Below are positions 12,501-24,500 of a DNA stretch of 64,000 nt, piece after piece. Origin of the DNA: Pararge aegeria (lineage: Eukaryota > Arthropoda > Insecta > Lepidoptera > Nymphalidae); NCBI RefSeq assembly GCF_905163445.1, contig NC_053187.1:3224001-3288000 (forward strand), in the 5' to 3' direction. Under the pieces are notes generated by a model. The model was given only the letters and a program-made list of their open reading frames with translations. It ran no database searches and was not told the DNA's origin. Made by a program: the position numbers and the translations under genes. Each line of letters starts with the position of its first letter. Position 1 is the first letter of the stretch.

Positions 12501-15500
12501 ATATGTATATTATAAGTTTTTTTCAGTATATGTGCATTATTCACAAAAATATCAGACATTTTAGTACCCATATCACAAGCTACGTTTACATTGAGGCTTT
12601 GTTTACAATGTATGCTGAATATTTTTATATAATAGATAATTTTCTTCAGGCTACTTTGTTAATTTCAAATTACTGGTACAGACCACGAGCTTCGGAAGTT
12701 TATCTTGTTTTAGCGCAAACACAGGTGCATGGAACATGAGAGTGAGAGAATAAAGGTATTCACTCAATCTCACGGTCCGCTGGGATGGCAGTTTCGACTT
12801 CACTGGAAAGAGGTTGCACGTAGGACCGACAGTTCAAAGTGCTCTCCGAGGCAGGGTGTCGTTAAATCACTTCAAATTTACGAGCTCCGAGCTAGTTCAA
12901 TTTCAAATTACTGGTACAGACCACGAGCTTCGGAAATGTATCTTGTTTTAGCGCAAACACAGGTGCATGGAACATGAGAGTGAGAGAACAGAGGTATTCA
13001 CTCACTCTCACGGTCCGCTGGGATGGCAGTTTCGACTTCACTGGAAAGAGGTTGCACGTAGGACAGACAGTTTAAAGTGCTCTCCGAGGCAGGGTGTCGT
13101 TAAATCACTTCAAATTTAAGAGCTCCGAGCTAGTTCAATTTGAAAAAAAACACATATAACATTAATTTGAGTAAATAAACAACTCACCGAGTAAGACGCA
13201 CATGTGATGTACTTCACGCGCCTCTGCGGTCTCCACTATGATACCAACTTTCATACGCTGGCGGGTTTCGATCAGATGATGAGCTACAGCACCTGCGTTT
13301 TAACAAAATGCCATAAACATAAATCATCATCATCATCATCACAATAGCCCATCACCGGCCCAATACAGAGCACGGGTCTTCTTCCACAATGAGAAAGGGT
13401 TAAGGCCGTAGTCCACCAAACTGGCCCAGTGCGAATTGGAAGACTTCACACGCCTTTGAGAACATTGAATGAATGAATGAATGAATGAATGAATGAATGA
13501 ACATGAGAATAAAAGAAAAGTATAACAAAACAACGTATACAATTTGACGGCGTTATCGCTTCATAGCCAACATAATGTAGATCTCTAGTCGATTAAAGTG
13601 ATATTTTAATTACTTTTTACTTAGAAAAGTTACTATCTAACCAATGCGTTATTACCGATTCAAATAATGATAATTATATATGTATGAAGCGGTGATAGCT
13701 CAGTTGGTAGGGAGCACGACTTCACTTTCGGGGGCCGAGTTCGAATCCCAGCATGCATCACTTTCAAGTTCGTTTATAATAATTAAAAATATCACTTGCT
13801 TTAACGGTGAAGGTTTCTCCATAATGTTCTCAAAGGTGTGTTGAGTCTGTGGAGTCCACCAATACGTACTGTGCCAGCGTGGTGGACTACGGCCTTAAGG
13901 GGGGTGTCAATAAAACACGTGAGGTGTTTTTTTTTTAAATTGTGTGATATTTACCGAGACCCACCCTTTCTCCAAAGTAAGATTAGATGAGATTTGACTC
14001 GACCCCCTCCCCCCCTTAAACATCTTACGTATTTTATGAACGCACCCTAACCCCTTCTTATTGTAGAAGGAAACCCGTGCCCTTTAGTGGATCGGTAGGT
14101 CGGATAGGTCTATATTAATAAAACCATTTTGAATTTGAATACATCCAATGAACAATAAACAAAAATATTATAATAAACAAAAATATTATAAATTATAAAA
14201 TTATAAATATTTCTGAGTCTTACCAAGCGCTAGCAGGGAGCTGACAGGTACGCGAGTGGGCCCGGCAGCCCGGTCCGTCAGCACTACGAGTTGGTAGCCC
14301 TCGACCGCGGCGGCGTGCGCCTCGCCCGACACACGCGTCAACGACGCTTCCAAACCGTGCTGCCCATCCGATATATCGAACGTACAGTCGATCACTTTCG
14401 TCTGTAGAAGGAGGGTGAAAATACTTGAATATCAGAGAAAAATAAATCTTGTTCGCTTTGGATTAAAGCTCAAATTTGCATACAATTCTTTAGATTTGCG
14501 ACTATAACACGAATGACCTTAGGTCCATTTTACTTTGACGTTAAAGAGTTCAATACTAGAAAACGACTCCTTATCTGCATAGTTTTAAAGCACAAATTTG
14601 CCTATAAATGCTTTTGACAAAACGTTTGGAAATAACTTCAGAAGTACCGGATTTGCGACTGTAATGCGAGTGCTGCTGCATTTTACTTTGACGTTAAAGG
14701 TTTTAATACTAAGCACTACTTAAATTATTTGATACTTTAAAGCAAAAAACAGATGTATAGGATTTGCGACTGTAAAACTAGTAAAATTAGGACCATTTTA
14801 CGATACAGAGTTTAATATGTGACACTTTTCCTGGATTGCAAGCGAGCAAATCTTGTACTAAGACTACAGTATAACGTTATTGTATGAAAATTAATAAATA
14901 AGGTTTTATTTTGCAATAGACATGATGACACTAACAAAGAATATTGTGTTTATCTAAATAAGATTCATATTAGTGTTGCCCAAATTCAGTCTTGGTCTTG
15001 CAGTCTTGGTCTTGTTCTTGCGTTTTTGCAAGACCAAGACCAAGAACAAGACCGCGTATTTTTAGCAAGACCAAGACCAAGACTGACCGTGCAAGACTTG
15101 AGCAAGAACAAGACATAGCCTGCAAGACTCTTGCGTCTTGCAGCTAGGACTTAGCGCTATTTCACGGAGTAGTTAGGTGTAACAGTTCGGTGTATAGGTA
15201 GGTAGGTACGCTTAGGAATTCTATGAGACGCAAAAAACTATATCAAAGAATATGAAAAACTGGACCTATGCGCATTACGACTAATACCATAAACATAGCG
15301 AATAAAAAAATATCTATTAAAATCAAACTGAGTGCATGCATAGTTATGTTTTAACCATCGGCACTTTGATAATGCGGCATCAAAGGTTTTGTACTTACTT
15401 CTCAAAGAAATTTGCCGCTTTTCGGAAGTACATGGTTATGATACACGCGCCGGCGGCTTCTTTTGAAATCTAAAACAATCGTTGCCGCCGCGCCGAAATC

Positions 15501-18500
15501 ATAACATTTGACACTATTCATGCAAAATAATTTCGAATTTTAAGAGTACCTACAGGTGTTCCAAAGAATAAATAAGTTTCAGATTGGTGATTTTAGATTG
15601 GTGGAGGACGCATGAGACAGAGTATCCGATTTTATCGAAAATGGCCCGTGATTTTCTCTCAATACCTGCAACTTCAGTACCTGCTGAGAGGTTATTTTCT
15701 AAAGCATCATTAGTAATTAGAAAACATAGAAATAGGTTAAGTGATGAGTCAGCCAGATGGTTACTTTGTATTAATTCTTCGTCAAAAGAATTGATATAAA
15801 GTATCATAACCTAATGATAAAGCTGTTGATTTGTGTTGTATTTTATTTTTTATTCAAATAAATGATAAATCGTAAAACTCTTTTATTAAATTTCTTATAA
15901 GTTGAGGGTTCAATCTCTTTCTAGACAGATAAGTATTGTTCTTTAAAATACAGTCAAGTTATTGTAATTAATTTGTTTTTTTACATGTTTTAGCAAATGT
16001 AAGCTTATAAATCATAAATGTTTATTAAGAAACAGTTACTTCCATGGAAAACGACATATAGGTCAGTTGATTTTTCGAATTTCTTATCAAATCTTCAGTT
16101 ATTTATTAATCTGCTTGATCTTTACTATGGCTATGTTAATTCAAGCTCACAATGTTCCAATTCTAATACGTTTTTCTAAGATTTAAAGTAAACTTTAATA
16201 AATAGTAATAGACTAATAGGTAATTGCAAGACTTGCAAGACTCTTGCTGCAAGACCAAGACCAAGACCAAGACTGGGAGCGCAAGACCAAGACCAAGACC
16301 AAGACCAGGTGTATTGGCGCAAGACCAAGACCAAGACTGGCTAAGTCTCGTCTTGTTCTTGCATTTGGGCAACACTAATTCATATATTATAAAAAAACGT
16401 ATTTTTATTTATGTTCCAAGCTTGTTGGTATTTATTTTCAGTAAAAAAAAAAAACTGCAAAACCTAGTGATACGCCATGAAAGGTAGCACGCCCAATTAC
16501 GTCATATCTATATAAACCTAATTTAGTACCGTTACAAACTTAACTCTCAGTTGCTCAGTTTCGGGTTATCAATACCAAAATAATCTTGAGCTATGGAACA
16601 CGGACGTATGCAAGCTTAAATTTGCCTGTTACGTCATGAGTGCGGAAATATTTTTTAAAAATATAATTTGCAATTTATATCAACAAAACCTTTAATTTCT
16701 GCGCACGTAAGATATTTTATTTATATAGTAGATAGTTTTTAAAAATTAGTAAACATTTACCCTCCATCCACGATAGTTGGTCCGCTTCAAGGCTTCCAGG
16801 TCTGGTATGGATAGAATCGGCTGCGGTAGGAACAACCGGTGCACGAACTCAGGGCTCGGTTGCAGTATGTTAGCCGTCGGACCAATCGGGCACAGCAGTG
16901 ACATCACAATCTTCTCCCTAAATTGAAAAAATTGGCATTACACCAAACAACGGCGGGTTTTAACAATAATATTCATTTTCCTAACTCTGGTTTGCGGTTT
17001 GTTAATAATAATTAAAAAGCAGAAAAACCAGTGCTATTCATACTCTACTCTGTGGATAAGGTATAAGGATAGAATTACTAAATACAACGTGTAAAGGAAA
17101 ACTAAAATACTACTACACAGGCTTTAGAGATTTTATTTAAAAAGAGATACATTATTTACCGTCTCTCAGACTTATCTGTGAGACCAAAAAGCTAATAGTT
17201 TTTGAGTAAACCATTGCCATAGTTTGACGGCCGATTGGCGCAGCGGGCGGCGACCCTGCTTTCTGAGTCCAAGGCCGTGGGTTCGATTCCCACTACTGGA
17301 AAATGTTCGGTGATGAGCATGAATGTTTTTCAGTGTCTGGGTGTTTATATGTATATTATAAGTATTTATGTATATTATACAAAAAAAATATTCATCAGTC
17401 ATCTTAGTACCCATAACACAAGCTACGCTTACTTTGGGGCTAGATGGCAATGTGTGTATTGTCGTAGTATATTTATTTATTTATATTTATTTATAGTTTA
17501 TACTGAAAGAAATCAGATGCAGCCTTAACATCACGTGCAAAATTAAAATCAAGTGACTCCTGCCACTTTATTAGGTACGTCATACGTGTCGCGTAGAGTA
17601 GGTACTATGCACGTGTCAGTCTTTTATCTTCAATAGGGTTGTTAAAAGTAAACATGATGTTTTGAATTCTTTTTTATAGAAAAATAAATATGCTCCTTTT
17701 TATTTAACATTTTTACAAGGTGATTCCATATGATATATACTTATGCACCCTTCAACAGTATTTCATAATTCGGTTACACGTTGTATAATCTGTTATCTGA
17801 AGATTTTGGATTAGATAGATAATTATCTATCTACCAATAGCGATTGGTAACATATTAAATTGCGAATAAACCGCTGGGTTGTATATCGACTTTCGAGTCA
17901 GTCAACAACGAGGCAAAACTTTTTTGGTGGATTAAAACATAGGTTTTCCAGTGTCTAGGAGTTGATCTGTATCCCTTTACCGGCCCACTACAGGACGCGG
18001 GTTTCCTCCCACAATGACAAGGGGTTAAGGTCGTAGCCCACCACGCTGCCCAGTGCGGATTGGTGGACTTCACACACCTTTGAGAGCATTATGTAGAACT
18101 CTTAAGCAAGTGATATTTAAATTGCTTGAAACGCACATAACTTAAAAAAGTTAGAGATGCTGTGATTCGAACTCGGCCCCTCGAAAGCGAAGTCGAGCTC
18201 CTACTCACTGCGCTATCGCCGCTTCTTATATATTATATTCATCAGCTATCTTGGTACTGGTACTCATGTCACAAGCTATGTTTACTTTGGATGGCTATGT
18301 ATGTATTGTCGTAGTATATTTATTTATGTACCTAAAGGGATCGATGGGAGGGTTGGTGACCTGCGCGAAGAGTTGCTTGAAATACTCGTAGGGCAGCGGC
18401 TCGAATCGGGACAGGCACGCCAAAGGAGCATCGTTGCCCATACTTCCGAGTGCTTCCTTCCTGCAACGAAAAATACCATTTGTACAAAATTGGATAGTAA

Positions 18501-21500
18501 CCTAACCTTGCTAGAGTCCGCGACCAACGGCGAGCACTTCGTACATGCACAAAAGCACTGCCTACCCTTAAACTTTTATATCACTCGTATAGTAGTAAGA
18601 TGCCTTACCAACTATAGTAGAGCTTTTAATAATTAAAAATTGTAATTTTACCACATTTCCCAGTTGAACATTAACATTATAGTCTAAAACAGTTTTCTGA
18701 AACATAACTTAACGTATTACGTATAACGCTCAGTAAATAATACGTAAGAAAATAAGTTGGGGACAAAAAATAAAAAACGAGGAAGTCCTACGCGTGTCGG
18801 CAAAAATAGAGAACTTATTTTGACCATCAAATCCAGAAATTTGTATATCTGCGGCATGTTCATAGAATTTACCGGTACCGTCTTCTTCGTACCATCATGA
18901 TGGGCAAAAGGGACGGAAAAAAATGTGCGAGCCGTCATAGGACGCCTGGCATATGTGAAACATCAAAAGTTATATGCATAATAATTATATACATAAATAA
19001 CAGATTATAACAGAAAATTTTCTTTTTTGCCTTTTTTTTCCAAAATAATTACTATTTAATAAGTAATACAAAAAATAAAGATTAAAAAAATTGTTTGTAA
19101 TCGCGACAACTTAACTACGTACAGTACATATATTACCTCAAACGCCGTAGCTATGCGTCGCCACGCCAACGATCAGGGTTACCCTCGCCTATAGATGTTT
19201 CACATCAAAAGAAGCGTCCGTAGACGAAGAAGGTCGTGGCTTAGAAACTACCGTCAATAAACTGGGATGGCCAAAGTAGCACAACTTTCCGTAAGGCGAA
19301 AGACGGTCAGATAAGGCACAAGAAGAAAATGTAATGCAATTATTGACTTTAAAAAAGTTAGAAAATATGGTCTGTACACTAACTTGTTCTGTATCATGGG
19401 TAAAAGGAGCATGTTGATGGATTCTATGGTGTATCCGAACAGTCCCAATCTCTTGTCACTCAAGCCAGATATAGCGCCGTTCACGCTACCATTGGGTACC
19501 GAGCCGTTCTGGAGGGACACGGATTTGTGGATGTCTTCCATTGTTATCTGAAAAAAAATATATATAGTTATAATAAAAACAATTATGTACGGTTCTTACA
19601 TAGTTACTAAGGCGACTGTACACGATCAATCTAACCAAGGTCATAGATAGATCGAGTAGTGGCCGAGTGATCGTAAGTACTTTAATAACTCACCATCTAG
19701 AAAAATGTATATCATACGCAGCATGAAAAATATTTATTTTATTGTTAGTTTTTTTTTTAAGAAATTTAATTTCAGAGTTATCAAATATTTAAATTATTGT
19801 ACATACAACAAAAGGAGTTCTATGAAAGAAAGAGAAAATCAAAATAAAAATTAACGAAATTTTAACACACACTCCGAAAAAGTAGGCCAATATAAATTAT
19901 AGATTCCGAGAATCTATAATTCTAATTATAGATTTTCGGAATTCTAATCTGGTACAGTAATACAGGTTAGGTTAAGTCGAACTACTTGGGGTGCCAGGTC
20001 GGGTAACCTCCACGTGTGCCTGTATGCTGCGAGTCCCTTTTGATTCGTCCGAAGGGAAGAGCAGCATTCGGGCCGGTGCACCCTGGTAACATCGGTTAAC
20101 AATTTCTCTTATGATATGCGATATTGTTAGCCGATGGCTAATAACCCGACGGGGAGGGGAGGTTTCTTTGCACGCCACTCTGGTAAGCAGCGGGCTTTGC
20201 GAAGTGAACATTGGGGATGGTGGGTCCAAGAGACCGGAGACCCATATATATTTTTTGGGCTCCATTGATGTTAGCGGACATGCCAAATGCGAGGAAGACA
20301 GCCTCGTTAAAAAATTACCGAAGTGGGTGGGAACGCCCAAAGACCCAATCCTAAGGTCTGACGCTCGCTAATGGGATGAATGGCTGTTGGGAGTTCAGTC
20401 GATAGAGCGTTTGGGGGGGACAACGGGGAAAACAAAAACAAAAAATATGAAATTGCGATCGTGTCAAAAATCTACCCGGGAGGGTCCCCTTAGGGGGGAA
20501 TCCCTTGGTGTTCCGGATAGCCGGTGCATCGGCCCCAGCGTATACGGGGGGGCCAACCGTCGCATGGGAGAGTTGGAGATTGTGGGGGGATCAGAGAATG
20601 GTATTGTGCAGGGGGGAGTGGGAGTGGTTGAGTTTGGGTTAGGGACAGATGAGATAGAAGAAATGAGTGTGGAAGTGTCTGTAGGGAGTACAGAAGTGGA
20701 TAAGGCGATGTCAGACAGCAGCTTAATGTCTGAGAATAGACCCAGATCGGGATCTGAGTCCTCTGCAAATGCATCTGGCCGTCTATGGCAGGGGCAAGGT
20801 GCAAAGAGACCACGCCTCGAAGATGATTTGTTGTCTTCTGAGGAGGAGAGGCCTGGTACGCTAGTGCCCGCTAGAATAAAAGATCGTCGACCAACAGTAG
20901 AGGAATATGTTGGACTGGTTAAAAGCAAGGAGACCCTCAAAAGAGAAGAAAGAGCGGAGCTGCGTAGGCAGGCTGAGGACAAGCTCTTGAGGGAATCAGT
21001 TGTTGCAAAATTCAGGCGCGAGATTCGTAAAAAGAAGGATTCAGTTAGGTCACAGGCGAAAACTATGACTGCGGCCCAAATTCAGAAACAAGTACTAGAG
21101 GACGTGGCCCTTATAACGAAAGTGGCTAAAACGTCCACCAACTTAAAAGGGACCTTTGTGCGTGATTTAAAAGATGCTGTAGCCTCCATTACGGATGCTA
21201 TAGAAGTTCTTGGTTCGCGCACCATTTCGGAAGAGACGCGGCAGCTGCAGAACGACAATTCTCGACTGCAGGCTGAAATGGCCAGCCTCCGTTCGGAGAT
21301 GGCCCAACTGAGAGAAGATATGGAGAGGGTTCGGTCGCAAGGTTCCGTGCACACCTTCTCACATAATAATAATATGACTGAGGAGCTGCCCCCTGTTCCG
21401 CAGCCTCAGCAAAAATTGAAAGTCCGACGTGCTAACGCTACGTTGACTGCGTCTTCAAATGAGGAACTCTGTCGTTCGGTGATGGTCCAGGTTGGAGAAA

Positions 21501-24500
21501 TGGTTAATGCCCGCCTGGCCTCCTTTGAAGACCGACTCCTCCCGGAGAAAAGCCTGAGGCCCCCGCTTGCAGCGGATAAGAAGAGGCCAAGGAAAACTGC
21601 GTCTACTGTCGATGCTACCATCCGCGAGAATGTTCCGGGTCCCAATAAGCCTACCCAGGAGAAGAATAATGTAAGAGAGTCACGACCGGCCCCCACTTGT
21701 TTACCTAGCGAAGGACAATGGGAAAAAGTTAGTAATAGGAAAAAAAAAGGGAGGAATAAAAAGAGGAACCGAGACTTGATAGGGAAAACAACATTGTTGC
21801 GATCCCAAGAGCAGCCGCAGCAGCAAGGACGCCCGCAGCTCAGACCTCAAGAGAAGTTGGAACGCAAGCTCCGTCCTCCACGATCAGCAGCCGTGGTCCT
21901 CACGCTGCAGCCAGGGGCTGAGGAGAAGGGCGTTACGTATGCCACAGTGCTCAATGAGGCCAAGAAAAGAATTGTCCTTCCTGACCTTGGCATAACTGCT
22001 TTGCGGTTCAAAAGAGCTGCGGCGGGAGGACGAATTTTGGAAGTGCCAGGAGCTTCCAGTTCTGATAAGGCAGACTCTCTTGCTCAAAAGCTGGAGGAAA
22101 TAATGAGCGATGATGTTGTCCGAGTTTCCAGACCCATTAAATCTGTAGAAATGCGTGTGTCTGGTCTGGATGACTCTGTTTCTGGCGAAGAAGTGGTGGC
22201 TGCTATAGCGCAGCTTGGCGGTTGTCCAGCTGAGCAGGTGCGGGCTGGTGATATCAGAAGCGATAACACAGGTCTTGGGACATTGTGGATTCGTTGCCCA
22301 ATTGCAGCTGCCAAAAAGGTAGCTGAGGGTGGAAGGCTCTTAGTAGGCTGGATTTCAGCACAAGTTAAGGTGCTCGATGTGCGGTCACAGTTGTGTTACC
22401 GTTGTTGGCAAAGAGGACACATGAAATCACAATGCACCAACGATGTCGATCGTAGCAAAACCTGTTACCGATGCGGACAGGAGGGGCACAAGGCGAGAGG
22501 ATGCTCTGCTGCACCGCACTGCAGCGTGTGCGCGGCAAGTGGAAAAATGGCTGATCACAGAGTGGGCAGTAGTACCTGTGGCCAGTCTAACTCTGGAAGA
22601 AGTAAAAAACAGTTGCAGAAAGGCAAGGCTGCCACTGACCCCCGGGTCTCTTCGCAGTCTGTCCACCCGCCCTCAAATACACGAGCCCGGGATGAGGAAG
22701 CATCAATGTCCGAGGGTTAATAAGTATGGCCCTCAACTTTCTCCAGGTGAATATAAACCATTGCGCCAGAGCTCAGGACCTTCTGTTTCAGAGTATGGCG
22801 GAATGGTTGATACACGTGACAGTGGTTGCCGAACCTTATTATGTCCCAACGGGAGATGATTGGATAGGTGACCGAAATGGGCTGGTAGCCATCACAACCA
22901 GGTCTGCGGTGGGCTCCCCGGCTTTTAAACAAGTAGTTAAGGGCCGAGGGTATGTTTCGGCGTTTGTCGGAGGTATCCTTGTAGTTGGGGTGTACTTTTC
23001 GCCAAATCGTACGCTCTCCGAGTTTGAGCAATTTTTGGTGGAAATTGGAGCTCTTATCGGTCGTTGTCGCCCAAATCGGGTGCTTGTCGCTGGCGACTTC
23101 AACGCCAAATCTCTGGCATGGGGATCCCCAGTTACCGATGTGCGAGGTGAGGAATTGGAAGAATGGGCGGTACAGATGGGTTTAATTGTGATCAATCGAG
23201 GTTCAGTCCAAACATGCGTGCGGCAACAGGGTGGCTCCATTGTGGATATAACGTTTGCTAATGCTGCTCTGGCGTGTTATGTCCAGGGCTGGCAGGTCAT
23301 GGAGAATGTGGAAACACTTTCGGATCATCGATACATTAGATTTAAAGTCTCCACAACCCTAGCTGCAACAAACAGTTCAAGTCAGCCCTGGAGGGGCTTT
23401 GGCCCTCGTTGGTCGCTAAAAAGATTGGACCGGGATGCTTTGATTGAGGCAGCTCTGGTTCAGGTGTGGGTTTCAGTTTATGAAAATACAGTAGGGTTGG
23501 AGCAGGAAACCGAATGGCTTCGTTCTGCTATGACGCATATTTGTGATGCTGCTATGCCTCGCATTGGTCCTCAGCCACTGAAAACCGCAGTTTACTGGTG
23601 GTCACAAGAACTTCAACAGCTACGTAGATCTTGCGTAACTGCAAGACGTCAGTACGCCAGGTGTCGGCGACGACGAATACGAAACGAAGTGGAGGAAAAG
23701 CGCCTGTATGCAGTGTACCGATCCGCTATTAAGACACTCCAGGGGGCAATTAGGACGGCCAAGGATCTAGCGGAGACAGAGATGTTGTCTAGCCTGAATG
23801 CTGATCCTTGGGGTCGGCCATATAAAATGGTAAGACAAAAACTCCATCCTAGGGTACCACCACTAACTGAATGCCTTCAGCCCCAGCAGCTGGAATTGGT
23901 GGTGAAAACTTTGTTTCCGAGTAGGGTTGGGATAGAACCACCACTTATGGCCCCACTCACCAGTGAAAACGATGAATCCAATGCAGGTATGGCTGATATC
24001 ACCGAGGGAGAGCTGAGAGCGGCGGTTATCCGCTTACGCTCCAAAAAGGCTGCACCTGGCCCTGACGGTATACCTGGTCTCGCCTGGGTTTTGGCCCTAG
24101 GACCACTGGAGCCTTGGGTGAGAGCGTTATTCAGCGCTTGTCTTAGGCAAGGTCATTTTCCGCGCAGTTGGAAGGCAGGAAAACTGGTCTTGCTACGGAA
24201 GGAGGGACGGCCGGCTGACTCACCGTCAGCGTACCGGCCAATCGTTCTGCTAGATGAAGTTAGCAAACTCTTTGAACGGGTTATTTCAGCTCGTATCATC
24301 AAGCAACTAGAGCAGGTTGGACCTGATCTTAGTGAGCACCAGTTTGGTTTCCGACGGGGTAGATCCACCATCGACGCTATTGATCGGGTGCGAACTCTGG
24401 TGGATGTCGCAGTTTCCCAGGGCGAGGTTGTCTTGGCGGTCTCACTCGACATCGCTAATGCCTTTAACACACTACCCTGGGGCTGCATTAAGGAAGCGTT

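Larger units (their letters stand above)
14971..16377 (+). mobile_element. hAT-superfamily DNA transposon, degenerate
   Basis: Ends TAGTGTTGCCCAAAT (14971) and ATTTGGGCAACACTA (to 16377) are exact 15-bp inverted repeats. They are flanked by the 8-bp duplication ATTCATAT (14963-14970 and 16378-16385), which is diagnostic of hAT. Just inside both ends lie arrays of AAGACCAAGACC-type units in opposite orientation, resembling subterminal transposase-binding repeats. Between them only the transposase C-terminus survives (15584-15799). The element is non-autonomous now. Confidence 0.9.
14402..16760. other. Intron 12 contents
   Basis: The intron is dominated by a 1.4 kb hAT element (14971-16377). 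At 14480-14800, upstream of it, the block GATTTGCGACTGTAA occurs three times, with TTTTACTTTGACGTTAAAG twice, which suggests a degenerate tandem array of about 150-bp units. The rest is plain. Confidence 0.55.
16918..18331. other. Intron 11 contents
   Basis: Includes a SINE S1 (17224-17495), an antisense S2 (17975-18228) and a 3' fragment of S1 (18234-18327) that abuts the splice donor. The 17500-17970 interval is plain sequence. Confidence 0.6.

Noticed and set aside
13688..13760. tRNA gene candidate (A and B boxes in good spacing)
   Set aside because: No acceptor or anticodon stem closes, and the same head is repeated in front of S2 bodies, so it is a SINE head. The same applies to S1 and S3 heads.
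16163..16487. Charged KTKTKT / PRPRPR repeat ORFs on both strands
   Set aside because: They are translations of the AAGACC subterminal array of the hAT element, not proteins.
20387..20446. Longer LINE ORF1 start at TTG 20387
   Set aside because: The frame is open there but has no ATG. The first in-frame ATG is 20447, so I used that.
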